DNA of 64,000 nt, taken from contig NC_063446.1 of assembly GCF_020379485.1 (NCBI RefSeq), positions 10,649,597 to 10,713,596 of the forward strand, given 5' to 3'. A program made the translations under genes and the position numbers. The notes below the pieces were generated by a model that worked only from the letters and a program-made list of their open reading frames with translations, was not told the origin of the DNA and ran no database searches. This DNA comes from Brassica napus (taxonomy: Eukaryota > Streptophyta > Magnoliopsida > Brassicales > Brassicaceae). Below, piece by piece: positions 11,271 to 23,330 of this stretch; within the stretch, counting starts at the first letter, position 1; each line of letters begins with the position of its first letter.

Positions 11271-13386
11271 CTAGAAATTTTTTCCGCGCTTCGCGCGGAT
11301 TGTATCTTATAAATTTATTTTATTTGTAATATTATTTGTCGGTTTTTTCTTTTACATTAACTTCTTATTTTTTCAATGTTATTTTTTCTTAATTTAAATT
11401 TATATGTTTATAATTTTTCATTTTTCTTGTTAAAAATAGAGAACTATATTTTTTATAGATGGTTTTTTGTATGTGACATAAACTTTTTGAAATTTTAAAA
11501 TAATGTTATATATAGTACGATTAACACATTAAAGAAGAGAAACATATTCAGGCACATTTTACGCATGTTTTATATGCATAATTTTAAACATTATATATGT
11601 ATATATTATAAGTTTGAAACATGTAAATGCTTTCTAAAGCTAAATACTTGTTCTGAGTTTACATAACTTATCGAAAGTTTTATCTTTTTTTAAATTCAAA
11701 TCACAGAAAAAAATATCGAAAAGTCAGTATAGATGAGTTTTTTTGGCTTTTAAATCAACACTGAAAAATTACATGAATCAGATAACAACAGTTTTATAAA
11801 GAACTGGATAAAATTTGACCGAGCCAAAGATTTTCACACAATATGTTCTTTCTTCTTCAAATTGCAAAGAGCTATAGGCACAAGAAAAAAAATCATAACT
11901 TTTGTTTTCATTTATATAACATTTTTTCTCCTTTACACACGGAGTTTATTACACTGTTATAAGCAATGGAGAACTCTATTCATATAAGATTCACATCTAT
12001 ACATTTTGACAAAGAAGAATTTTAGCCATCTTTAGTTTCAGAATGGACCAACTTCAGTCATATACACTATATTTTCTTTATGATTCAAATCTTACGATTT
12101 TAATATATGTGCAGATTTCCATGTGAAAAAGCACGCACGCCATCTATCATTCAACCTATTACTTTTTCCAAAGTAAACACTATAATCCTTGTTTGGTTAG
12201 CTCCACAAATTAATCTCTTTGGATCAGTTTACTAAAAAATATAGATACTAATGTCAGAAAAGAATATAAACACTATCAACAACAAATATTGGCACAAGAC
12301 TATTTGGTTCAAGGAACATATTCTACATAATGCGTTTATATCATGGCTGGCTTTACGGAGAAGACTGCCAACCAAGGATCGCTTGAGGCGTTGGAGGTTA
12401 AATGTCTCAGGAACGTGTGTCCTTTGTAATCTGGAAATAGAGACTCACTATCATCTCTTCTTTGAGTGATCTTTCTCTCGCTTGATATGGGAGCCTTTTG
12501 CTGCTGAAGTTTGGATTTCTCCTCCGGCTGATCTACACTCTATTGCAGCCTGGATCAATCAACCTCGCGTCAACGCAGATACGCATGCTACTCCAGTCAT
12601 CAAGCTCTACTTTCAGTCAGCCATCTACCTGTTGTGGAAAGAGCGTAATGCTCGTGTGTTCACAGCTGTCTCCTCACCTTCATCAGTCATCCTTGTCTCT
12701 CTCGACCATATGATGCGTGACCGTCTCCTCTCTTACCCGGCAAGTTCTTCCTTCTCCTCTTCTTTACTTCTTTTTATCTTTCTTGTATAAGACTTCCTTA
12801 AGACTTTTTTTACCTTGAGTTGTTGTTGGTTGTTTTTGTTTCCTTGCTGTAATAAGTTGTTTAAAAACAACAGTATAACCTTTCAAAAAATGATAATCTT
12901 AACATCTTACAAAAAAAAACAACAAATATTGACTTATTTATGTGAATATGTATTTTATTTTAAATCATTATAGTGGACGAAGAAAGCACCATAATTTGTA
13001 TAACAAATTTTTCTTAGATTCACGTCATCATACTCACCATTTTACCATTTTAATTATATAATTTTACATGAGCTTCTTCACCCTCCCCGGTTATTTTCTC
13101 TTAATTTATAACTACAATATAAAGTTATAGACTATATATATTATAAATTAATAATTTATTTACCCTTGAAGTCTAACGATTAAAAATAGAACATAATTCA
13201 ATAGATATATGATTCTATTAATAAATTAGTAGTTACAAATTTGAAATTTCTAGAAATATCAAAAGTTGTATGTTAGTTAATTATCTTTTAAATGACATTT
13301 ATTTCTAATTCTTTTTGGATGAGAATATTTTGGCTGAGGTGGATAGTCTCAAAAACCTTGAATTTAGTTCCTTTTATATAGTAGGA
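11271..13386 (-). mobile_element. Non-autonomous Helitron, about 2.1 kb, with a nested LINE
   Basis: Minus orientation. The 5' end reads TCCTACTATATAAAAGG and is preceded by A (13386). The 3' end has a perfect 7-bp hairpin TCCGCGC/GCGCGGA (plus-strand 11283-11299), twelve bases, then CTAG at 11271-11274, followed by T. Both ends and the A/T insertion site agree with a complete Helitron. No RepHel helicase is present. The only coding-like content is the LINE at 12292-12917, which inserted later. Confidence 0.8.
12292..12917 (+). pseudogene. 5'-truncated LINE (non-LTR retrotransposon), zf-RVT end
   Basis: Encodes the C-terminal zinc-binding region of a plant LINE reverse transcriptase: IWFKEHILHNAFISWLALRR, CVLCNLEIETHYHLFFE and, after one in-frame TGA (12467-12469), IWEPFAAEVW and YLLWKERNARVF. 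The rest is 3' UTR ending in an A-rich tail. It is bounded by a 14-bp target duplication AACAACAAATATTG (12278-12291 and 12918-12931), so the 5' truncation happened at insertion. It cannot move by itself. Confidence 0.88.
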
Positions 13387-14607
13387 TATATGCCCTTTTT
13401 CATTTATAATATTGCTTAAAATTTCTGACAGAATTTTTGTAAAACACTAACACTTATTATATTAAACTATGGAACATAAAATTAACTAAATTGATAAATT
13501 ATGGATTTACCTTTTTGAAACCATCAACGGCTTTTATTAGATTTTCAAATAGCATTTTTGAAGTTGAGGTGATATTTAGATATAAACACTCTAAAATTTT
13601 ATCGGTTCCTCAAACCAAAATTTCTCACCTTAGCCTAAGATATAAGAATAACAGAAATTTTTTTTCATGTGTTTATATGTTTCTTCAAAGATTTTTGATG
13701 ATTTTTGAACAGTAAATCTCTTTTCTAGTATATATATTGTTGTGTTTTTCTGGTTGTGATTTGTCAATGTCCACAACTTTTTATATAGAAAACTAAGAGT
13801 TGCAATAACTGTTAATACGAAAAGTTGCAATGATTTATCACCAAAAACTACAGTCACCTAAAATTGCAATGGTTCATCACCAAAGATTGTAATAGTTTAT
13901 CACTAAAAATTATATTCACTTAGTTATAACTGTTCCACCAAACAATTGCACTGATTCACTTAAACTGGTACAAATTAATATTCACTTAAATCGCTAGTAA
14001 TTCTTCCATTTACGTTTAATAGAGGCTATGGAACTCATGTATAAAGGACGATGTTTTAACCAATGCAATTATTAGGATGAAAAGACACATATTTAAACAT
14101 TTTGACAACTTCTATTAAAGTCATACAATTCTTAGGATGAAAAAACATATTGTTAGAATGAAAATACACATTTTTAGATATGCACTTTTTAAGATGAGAA
14201 GACACACTGTAGGATGAGAAGATTTGTGAATATATAAGAACACAACTATAAACATTTTGCCAACCGCTTAAATATCAAAACAATTTTATAAATAACTCTA
14301 AAGAACCTATATAATTTATAGGACGATAACACATATTTTTAGACATTTTAAACTTTCTAAAACCAATTTTTTTAACAGTGACAAGACATATCATTACATA
14401 GTTTTACAGTTTACTAATTAAACAAAATATTTATAAAGAATACTTAAAAAATATTACATACCCATAATGTAAGATTTTTCTTTTTTTTATCATACGATTA
14501 AAAATAACATTTATACATGTCAATTAAGAATAAATCAATATGTTCTATTTTTTGAAAAATCTCATCGTATATAGGTTTATGGAATTTCAATTAAAGTATG
14601 TTTTGGC
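13387..14607. other. AT-rich DNA, probably interior of the outer Helitron
   Basis: No supported gene. It has repeated phrases such as AAAGACACATATTTAAACAT and related forms, also seen at about 10770 and 17690, which tie together the pieces of the outer element on both sides of the inserted Helitron and CACTA. From 13795 to 13960 there is a loose run of GTTGCAATGGTTTATCACCA-type repeats. Confidence 0.35.
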
Positions 14608-14929
14608 TGTCACTACAAGAAAACAGCGGCATACTGAGGGAAAAAATCGTCGATATGTCGTCGGAATAACGCTATTCCGACGACATACCGACGAAAAAAG
14701 TCCTCGGAAATAACTCCTCGGAAATTCATCTTTCCTCGAAAATCCCTCGGAAATTTCCGACGGAATTCCGAGGAAATGAATTTCCGAAGAAATTCCGAGG
14801 ACAACAAGTTCGTCGGAAATTCCTCGGAATATTCCGAGGAAGATGTCGTCGGAATATTCCGAGGGATAAACTTCCTCGGAATATTTCCAAAATTAAAAAA
14901 AAAATTATAAATTTATTTTTTTTAAATTG

Positions 14930-15660
14930 AAATTCGAAAATATAAAATTAAAATTAAAATAGAAAACATATTTAAAATACAAAAAATAATAAAATAGTTT
15001 TTATAAATAAAAAAATGTTTTAAAAATACAAAATTAGTTTTAATAAATATAAATATTTTTATAAATATGAAATAATCTTTTTATAAATACAAAATAGTTT
15101 TTATAAATACAAAAAATAATAAAATAGTGTTTATAAATAGTGTTTAAAATTGAAATAGAAAACATATTTAAAATACAAAAAATAATAAAATAGTTTTTAT
15201 AAATAAAAAAAATGTTTTATAAATACAAAATTAGTTTTAATAAATATAATATTTTTATAAATATGAAATCATCTTTTTATAAATACAAAATAGTTTTTAT
15301 AAATACAAAAAATAATAAAATAGTGTTTATAAATCAAAAAAATGTTTTATAAATACAAAATTAATTTTAAAATATGAAATCATCTTTTATAAATCCAAAA
15401 ATCGAATTTATATACAAAGAACGTTTTGTATATTTAAAAATAGTTTTTATAAATACAAAAAAAAATAGTGTTTATAAATCAAAAAACTGTTTTATAAATA
15501 CAAAATTAGTTTTAATAAATATAAATATTTTTATAAATATGAAATCATCTTTTATAAATCCAAAAATCGAATTTATATACAAAAAACGTTTTGTAAAATC
15601 GAATTTATATAGAAAAAACGTTTTGTAAATACAAAAATAGTAAACAATTTATAAAAAAAT
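14930..15660. repeat. AT-rich tandem repeat inside CACTA element
   Basis: Repeated units of about 170-190 bp built from phrases like AAATACAAAAAATAATAAAA and TTTTATAAATACAAAAT. A unit starting near 14959 recurs at about 15152, with shorter copies near 15320 and 15477. Confidence 0.7.
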
Positions 15661-16639
15661 TTCTAAATCAATTCAACACAACCAAATCACAATTCTAAAC
15701 CTATTACACAACAAATCACAATCCTACCCAATCACCCTAACAAAAATCTATCAAAAAACTTCTAAAATCATCAAATCTACTTAAAAACCTAACAAATAGG
15801 ACCTAAGAGAGTGGGATAGGGTCCTTACATGATTTGTTAGGGAATGGAAAGGATTCGCCGGAGAGATTGTCGCGAGAGAAGGTGGAGAACGCCGGAAGGA
15901 GAGAGAGATCGCCGGAGAGGAAGAAGAGAGAAATGGGGAAGAAGATGCGTTTCGAGTTTATAAAACCTTGGGTCCGACGGATATTTTCCGTCGGAATTCC
16001 CTCAGTATTTTCAATTTCAATTTTTGCGAAATATTTGGCGGCTTGTTTGCCCGGTTAAATGAAAATATTCCGAGGAAATTCCGACGGCCACTTAAATATC
16101 CGTCGGAATTTCCTCGGAATATTTTCATTAATTCGAGGAAAAAAATATACTGTGCATATATTTCTATTAATTTATATTGTTCCTCGGAATTTCCTCGGAA
16201 TATTCCGAGGAAATATCGAGAAACTAGTGTTTGGGGTTTCAAAACATCAATATTTTTTGCCGTATTTCATTTCTTATACAATTGTAATGCATACCATTGA
16301 GGATTCTTTGTATAGATGAGTATAAACCATGAAATAACAAATTTCAAAACGAATTGAAAGTATTCCCTTTACCGTTCATTAAAGTGTATAAGTGTTTCTC
16401 TTACGTTGTGGGATTTCATTCATACAATCGGAAAAGTGTTAATTATAGGGTAAGGAACAAATTTTTGACTTCATAATGAACGTAAGACACTTAATAAGGG
16501 TTATATAGGTGTTATTCAAACCGCAAAACGTTGTTTTCGGTTTAAAAACCCTATTTCCTCGGAATTTCCTCGGAATATTCCGAGGGAATTCCGAGGAAAC
16601 CCTTTTCTTCCTCGGAATTCCGTCGAAATATTCCGAGGA

Positions 16640-17015
16640 AATTCCGAGGAACTAGTGTTTGGGGTTTCAAAACGACAGTTTTTTTTTAAACGGATCGATC
16701 GATGGATATATGTCCAAAAACACATCGATTGATCACTAAGATGGGCCAAAGCGTAACAATGTGATCGATCGATTAGATTATCCCATCGATCGATCGAGGA
16801 TATCAAGTGTTCCTCGGAATTTCCTCGGAATATTCCGAGGAAATTCCGAGGAACTAGTGTTTGGGGTTTCAAAATCTCGAATGTTTTTTTATACACGGAT
16901 CGATCGATGGATTTATGTCCAAAAACGCATCGATCGATCACTAATATGGACCAAAGCGTAACAATGTGATCGATCGATGGGTATATGTCCAAAAACGCAT
17001 CGATCGATCACTAGT
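16640..17015. repeat. Tandem repeat with ATCGATCGAT palindromes inside CACTA element
   Basis: ACTAGTGTTTGGGGTTTCAA occurs at about 16210, 16650 and 16853, the last two some 203 bases apart. Each is followed by GGATCGATCGATGGAT, TATGTCCAAAAAC and CAAAGCGTAACAATGTGATC. The block also contains ATCGATCG palindromes and the TTCCTCGGAA motifs. Confidence 0.75.
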
Positions 17016-17222
17016 TCGTCGGAATTTCCTCGGAATTTTGTAAAATCCCTATAATATTTCCTCGGAATTCATCAGTTTTTTCCGAGGAACACATTTTTCC
17101 TCGGAATTTCCTCGGAATATTCCGACGGATTGATGTTTCCTCGGAATTTCGTCGGTATATTCCGAGGATTTCATTTTCCGTCCGAATGTCCGTCAGAATA
17201 CCGCTGTTTTCTTGTAGTGTGT

Positions 17223-18915
17223 TAATCAATATATTATGTCTCGAACTTCTCCCAAAAGAATGGGTTACCAAAACAATAGGGTATTATCATTTCGCTGAAA
17301 TAATGTGTGTAGCTGTAGATGACACTAACCAGTCTCTTCAGTATTAGTATATATCTTGACAATTACAACAAATTAAAAAACGAATCAACTTATAAGACTT
17401 ACAAAGTCGAACATGTGATCATGGGCAGACTCATCATTCACTGCTTGCGTATCTCTGCACGTCCGTATACATGTTTGTCCCGAGACGCCAATAGACTTAT
17501 TCAAATTAGAAGAACAATACGATTTTGAGCCTTGATCGACATGTATACAATATTTGTTTTTACGTTGTGTGTTATACAGTTCCAATTCCTATGACAATAA
17601 TACAACTCATTATCTGTTAAGATAATTATACGTCACATATACCAATTACCCCATATATATAGACAATAAAACCTAATGAATAGACACAACTCTAACATTT
17701 TTCGAAAGACACTCTTTAGAATATTTTAACTATTTTTAAAACTAATTAAAAAGACACAACTCTTCAAACAATTACATGACAATAATAGAAACCCATTATC
17801 TGTAAAGATAATTATATATCACATATACAATTACCCCATATATTTTTTATCAAAAAATAATAATATATATATAGGAAATAAAATCTAATGAATAAACACA
17901 ACTCTTAAATTTTTAAAAACACACTCTTAAGATATTTTAACTATTTTTAAAACTAATTAAAAAGACACAACACTTCGAACAATTACATTTTAGAGGAAAT
18001 GTTGAAAAGACACATATAATTTGGCAACTTATTTTTAACTAATGAAACTTTTAAGATGAAACACAACTTAAAGATGAAACCATCGCCATAGAAAGAAACC
18101 AGTGATCATCTCACTAGAATAACACTCCTATTGAGAAACACAACGACAACGTCTAATTAACCCCACGACAACTTGGATGATCTCATCACTGACGCGTTTT
18201 CCTCTAATAGATTTATTGAACGACAGACAAAACCCCATGTCTCTACATCGTAATACTAATATGGTAAGCCTCAATCTAGAATCTAAAAGAGCAAACGAAA
18301 GAACAACAACATAAATTTAGATGTATTGAAACTATTAGAAAATTGAATGAAGAGAACCCCAAATTTGTCTAAAGGAAAGGACATTGATAGTGGTTTCTTG
18401 AAAGAAACATGAGGTTATGATGAACAATAACTTTGAACTATTATTGTAAACACGTTTCAAATCCAACAGTAAAAATGCTCACTGAAATTAGAGATGGTAG
18501 TAAGTGATAACCACCAACTCAATTGCATCGCAATTGGAATCACTTCCACAAAAATTTTGTCATGCGAAAACATTAATTCTAATTTTCTTCAGATTGGGGA
18601 TAGAGAGCGAAACAAATAAATCAATTCTGAGATTCTTGGTGGAAAGGAAATTTGAGAGGAGACAAAAGAACGATGGAGGATTAAAGTGTTAGTAAAACAC
18701 ATATACACATATATATATATAGAGAGAATGATAAGAGAAGTTTCATTTAAGGGTTGCTTTGTTCGAGAATGAGACCATTCCGTGAAAAGATGCCAAGCAA
18801 GACAGTTTTTTTAGAAAAGACAGTTTTTTAAAATCTTTTAGAGATGACACAACTTTTCAATATAAGTGAAATTCATTAACTTTTGGAATTAAATGAGATT
18901 GCTATTATTAGTAGA
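17223..18915 (-). mobile_element. Right part of the outer Helitron, with 5' end at 18915
   Basis: On the minus strand TCTACTAATAATAGCAATCT begins at 18915 after an A, matching a plant Helitron 5' end. It is in the same orientation as the 3' end at 10441. Removing the inner Helitron and CACTA leaves an element of about 3.7 kb. The interior has no recognised gene. Pairing of these two ends is inference, supported by shared AAAGACACAACTC-type phrases on both sides. Confidence 0.4.
17593..17988. repeat. Tandem duplication, about 185-210 bp units
   Basis: Units 17593-17777 and 17778-17988 both start GACAATAATA, both contain ACATATAC, AATTACCCCATATAT and TAACTATTTTTAAAACTAAT, and both end CAATTACAT. 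The second unit carries a short AT-rich insertion. Confidence 0.75.
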
Positions 18916-19362
18916 TATAATGAATTACATCTATTTTTCCAATTTAATCATAATATTTTTTGTTCAACCTGATTAAAATTTTGATTAATTTTGTTATTTT
19001 TATTTAATTTATTTTGGTTGTTATCTTAAATTTGTAAATATTTTTTGGTAAATTTATGTATATTTTAATATATAGTATCTTTTTGACAATCAAATGGAAA
19101 ATAAATTAAAATGATGATCAGTTCGAAGATACATAAATGAATATAAGGATAATAATTCCTTGCATAAAAATAATTTTCTTAAAAAATAAATAAATAATAA
19201 CAATTTTTAATATTTTATTTTCTTTTATTAATATGTTTTGAGTTCCATTATTTATAAGGTAAAATAATTAAATATTTTTCTAAATAATAATATGTTATTT
19301 GATGACAAAAAATGTTATTATTCTAGTTAGACTTTAAATTTTGGACATAAAAATTTGGATTG
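18916..19362. other. AT-rich intergenic DNA
   Basis: No gene or element end seen. Confidence 0.4.
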
Positions 19363-19370
19363 GTTCAGTT

Positions 19371-20110
19371 TAGGCATGGGCATAAAATCCGGAACCCAAA
19401 ATCCGAACCGAACCCGAACCGAAAAACTCGACCCATTATCCGATCCGAAACGTAAAAATACCCGAACGGGTCTTGTATGGTGGTACAAAAAATATCCGAA
19501 CCCGAAGTGTTATTAACCGAACCCGAACGGGTAACCCGAAAAATCTAAAATTAATAGTCAGTATAAATATTTTGAAATATATATAAGTATTCCAATTATT
19601 AAATTCAATATTTGTGGTAATATTTTATATAATAATAAATATTAAAATTCTAATAAATGCTTTAAGTACACAATTAGTTATAAATAAGTATTTTATAGTT
19701 TGCTCATTGAAATAAAAAGTCTACTCCCTATAAGACAATACATATTGTTTACAAATGATGTTTGTTTTCATGCTTGATTTAACATTTTATAGTTATTTTA
19801 TCAATTTTATATGTGATATATTAATTTTTATTTAATTTAGATGTTTTTCTTTATGTTTTACTTCAAAAAATTTATTTTTTACTTTGGTTATATCCGAACC
19901 GAACCGATATAACCCGAATCCGTACGATATATGATTACTTTATGGGTTTTATGATGCAATACAATTTTGAACCGAACCCGAAGTGTTATTATCCGAACCC
20001 GACCCGTACTAATAAAATTTTAGTATGAGACCTAGAAGCGTAAACCCGAAAATCTGAAAACCCGAAAAACCCGACCCGAAAGCCAACGGATACCCGAACG
20101 CCCAGGCCTA
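19371..20110. mobile_element. Non-autonomous hAT element, 740 bp
   Basis: Starts TAGGCATGGGCA and ends with its imperfect inverse (CGCCCAGGCCTA), flanked by the 8-bp duplication GTTCAGTT (19363-19370, 20111-20118). The ends are filled with short CCCGAACC/ACCCGAA repeats. No transposase. Same family as 25629-26302, and a right end of this kind sits at 57662-57768. Confidence 0.9.
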
Positions 20111-20118
20111 GTTCAGTT

Positions 20119-20819
20119 ATTCATTTTATGAGTATATACAGTTAAATATATTCTTTCAAATTTAAATACAAATATTTTTTATTCTATTTGATCCAAATGT
20201 GATTAGTTAAATTCATTGATTTTCATCTTAGATATATACATATATTTTCATATTTTATATATATTTTATGTTTAATAGCCAACAAAGTTAGGAAAACTAA
20301 AGTTATTATGGATACGAAATTTTTTTAATAATCTTAAACATAAGAATTCATATTAGTATGGGTTTTATTATTATTAGTATATTGGGGGTGAAAAAAAATC
20401 AAACTAAAAATATTAAGCAAATTTTTTTTTAATAATAGTAAGATATACTATTTATTGGTTATTAAAAGTATATTTAGTTGTGCTATTTAAATATTTTTTA
20501 ATTATTTGATCAAAGTTAAAAAAATACTTTCTTTTTCTCAATTTGTTATGGTTCTTAAAATACTTTTTTAAACAATTGTTGAGACACCATGTTATATATA
20601 ATATTCATTTTAAAAAAAAAATAAGTCTTTCTTTGCATTATATCTGTTATTCGGAAAAAAAAAATTAATTGTTATAAAATTTTAATGGTAATTATCTATA
20701 ATATATTAAATTTAACGAGCGACATATAGAAAAAAGATTTTAAATAATATTATAGAGATCAAATTCATATAACAAATACATCGGGAACCGTCTAACCAAA
20801 ACAAACGAAAAGGTGACCG
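20119..20819. other. AT-rich intergenic DNA
   Basis: No supported gene; only A/T-rich stretches. Confidence 0.4.
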
Positions 20820-20834
20820 AATCTAAACCGTGAA

Positions 20835-21156
20835 AGTTTAAGGGTTTCTACATCCAAGTCTTGGGTTCGAATCGGAGACTATGCAATTTATTGCAGATTA
20901 CAGGAAATCCAGATTTTAAATCCCGGAGAGAACGATTTATAAAACAATTATGCAGACTACGGAAGAAAGACTTACAAAGGATCTTCAACATGGTGCAAGT
21001 AAATCTTGTCAGGCGTGGATCTTCATAGGACGGCTTAGGTTATGCAGTTAGGCGTTGTCTTCATAAGGCATGTAGTATTGTTGGTTGTCGAATCGTCTAT
21101 GTAATCTTTCTCATATCATAATTGTAAGATCATAATAAGTGAGCGTTAAAAAAAAA
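20835..21156 (+). mobile_element. SINE, family A copy 1
   Basis: Flanked by a 15-bp target duplication AATCTAAACCGTGAA (20820-20834, 21157-21171) and ending in a poly(A) run. The head has a Pol III B-box-like GGTTCGAATC; the A box is eroded. The body (CGGAGAGAACGATTTATAAA, ATCTTCAACATGGTGCAAGT, GTTGTCGAATCGTCTATGTA) is shared with 50679-50986 and, inverted, 49852-50149. Confidence 0.85.
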
Positions 21157-21171
21157 AATCTAAACCGTGAA

Positions 21172-21690
21172 GTGTATCTCACGTTACCTCCATCATAACC
21201 TAAAAATTCAAATTAGCCATCGGTTCAAAGACCAAACATGCTAAAGAAGTCCAACCCTATGCCGTCAAAAGGCGACTAAGCAAAGTTTTAAGGAGAGCAA
21301 TGTGTGGACTAGAACAGTGACATATAACCTATGAATGGTATTGCCACCTTTCTGTCATGCTCATACATATCACACAATTAATAGTGCGAAGAAGTAGGGT
21401 ATAACCTAGTCGACCTACGATCTACAAAAGATCTGGTGAAACTATTATAAACAGAGCCGGCCAACAGTTCAGTACCAACAGGGGAAAACTATAACTTTGG
21501 GAACCCTTGGGAAAACGATGCATATTCACAATGATTTTGAATTGAATTAGTAAATACAAATAACGATGACACTAAAATAACACCGAACCAGATTTTTTTT
21601 ATAACTCTTTTAAGAACTTCAACCTAATAAAACCATTCTTGCAACGAATCAACCAAGTTTACAAAAGCCATCAACTTGTGACGTCCGATA
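21172..21690. other. Intergenic DNA left of the gypsy-type element
   Basis: No clear coding sequence. The left boundary of the retroelement could not be placed, so part of this stretch may be decayed pol sequence. Confidence 0.3.
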
Positions 21691-22902
21691 GTTATCTCCG
21701 CGGAAAGATGGGAAGCTCAAAAAATAAAAGCCCGGAGCTCGCATTATTGTATTATGGAAGAAAAGTCGTACAAAAGAAGCCTGGATGAGCCCTATTTGTT
21801 AGGGGTGTCGCCCAAAGACGCGTTCACAATCCTAAAACAAACTCATGGGGGATCATGCGGAAGCCACTCTGGCGGGTGATCCCTAGCAATCTGGATAAAG
21901 AAACTAGGCTACTTCTGGATAACGATCGCCGATGACAGCGAGCAATTCACACTAAAATGCGACAAATGCCAAAGGCACGCACCAATGATACACCAACCAA
22001 CTCAAAAATTGTCTACGATATCTTCACCATACCCTTTTATGAAATGGTCCATGGATATAGTAGGCCCGCTAGTACCTTCTGGGCCAGCCCAATTGCGATT
22101 CCTCCTGGTATTAACCGACTATTTTACCAAATGGATCGAAGCCGAAGCATTCTCCAACATCACCTCCACGACGGTAACCAGCTTCATTTGGAAAAACGTC
22201 ATATGTAGACGTGGCTTACCGTACGAAATAATAACCGACAACGGACCACAATTCCTCTCAAAGATATTCAACGATTTTTGCGTAAAGTGGAAAATCAAGA
22301 TTAAGGCCACGAGCCCCGATATCCAAAGTGCAACGGTCACGCCGAAGCTGCAAATAAAACTATAATGAACAACCTCAAGAAAAGACTCGACCTCAAGAAA
22401 GAGAGGTGGGGCGAAGAACTGCACGGCGTCCTGTGGGCCTGCCGAACAACCCCCCACACGGCAACCCAAGAAACACAATTTTCGCTATCTTACGGAGTCG
22501 AAGCCGTAATCCCAGCCGAAATCGAGGTCCCGAGTCAGCGACGAGAAATATGTCCAAAAGACGTCGAACTCAACGCAGAGCTATTGATTCACCAATTAGA
22601 CATGATCGAGGAACGACAAGAAAAAGCGGCAGTACGTGTACAAAATTACCAACAAGCCGCGGCACGTTATTACGACTCCAACGTAAGAAACCGCGCCTTC
22701 TCCGTAGGCGACCTAGTCCTTCAGAAGGTATTTGACGGAACAAAGGAACCGTGAGCAGGAAAATTGGGCACAAGATGGGAAGGCCCCTACAAAGTAGCCA
22801 AAGAAATCCGAACCGGAGTTTACGAACTAGAGAAAGTCAAAATCGGTCTCTCTGAGATGAGACCTTGGAACGGTTACAACTTAAAAAAATACTACAAATA
22901 GC
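21690..22902 (+). pseudogene. Ty3/gypsy integrase, broken
   Basis: Contains the zinc-binding HHCC region (QTHGGSCGSHSGG...KCDKCQRH), then the integrase core. The first Asp is in WSMDIVGPL, the second in EIITDNGPQFLS, and the Glu in CNGHAEAANKTI. Downstream are WGEELHGVLWACRTTPHTAT, YDSNVRNRAFSVGDLVL and the end KLGHKWEGPYKVAKEI...NGYNLKKYYK. Breaks: a TGA after the HHCC histidines, a frameshift near 22315 between the second Asp and the Glu, and an in-frame TGA at 22752-22754. Not functional. Confidence 0.85.
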
Positions 22903-23330
22903 ACAAACCCGAACCTCGACAAAGTCCATCGAATTTCGAGCTGGGAGGCTACTGGCACCAGCAGCTCAGTAAAATGCAACAGAAGTACGAATAGGCTTGA
23001 TCCCCAAAGAGGGTACGTAGGCAGCTCGACACCGAGCACAACCCAAACAACCAAACAAACTTTTGTTCTATCACTCGGAAGTCTTGAAACTAATAGCATA
23101 ACCCACCCAATTGATTATGTCATCAGGCCTTATAAAGGCCCACCAAACAGATTCTAAATGTCAAGACAAACAAGCTCAATGAAGCTAAAGTTGAACAAAA
23201 CATTCGATTAGGAAAGGTATTAACCGGTAATCCTTTTTGAAGACATATATATGTTTCTTCAACAAAACAAAAGACAAAATGAAAACACAACAAAAACTAC
23301 AAACTCCAAAACAAGCGGGTTAACTTTGCA

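Larger units (their letters stand above)
14611..17219. mobile_element. Non-autonomous CACTA (En/Spm) transposon, 2.6 kb
   Basis: Inverted termini CACTACAAGAAAACAGCGG / CCGCTGTTTTCTTGTAGTG, with TGT duplicated on both sides (14608-14610, 17220-17222): a CACTA element with its 3-bp target duplication. Both ends are packed with subterminal copies of TTCCTCGGAATATTCCGAGG, the usual transposase-binding repeats. No transposase ORF remains. A stretch at 15800-15960 (CGCCGGAGAG repeats) resembles the 5' part of the tnpA-like gene in the larger CACTA at 29547-34625, so this is probably a deletion derivative of a related element. Confidence 0.93.

Noticed and set aside
15374..15628. 84-codon ORF rich in Asn, Lys, Phe and Ile
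   Set aside because: AT-rich tandem repeat inside a CACTA element; composition gives the open frame.
16516..16992. 158-codon minus-strand ORF
   Set aside because: Composed of CACTA subterminal repeats and the ATCGATCG block; a repeat artefact.
16680..17010. Regular repeats resembling a CRISPR array
   Set aside because: Eukaryotic context, no uniform spacer length, and the repeats belong to a CACTA subterminal region.
22119..22478. 119-codon minus-strand ORF opposite integrase
   Set aside because: Shadow of the integrase frame on the plus strand.
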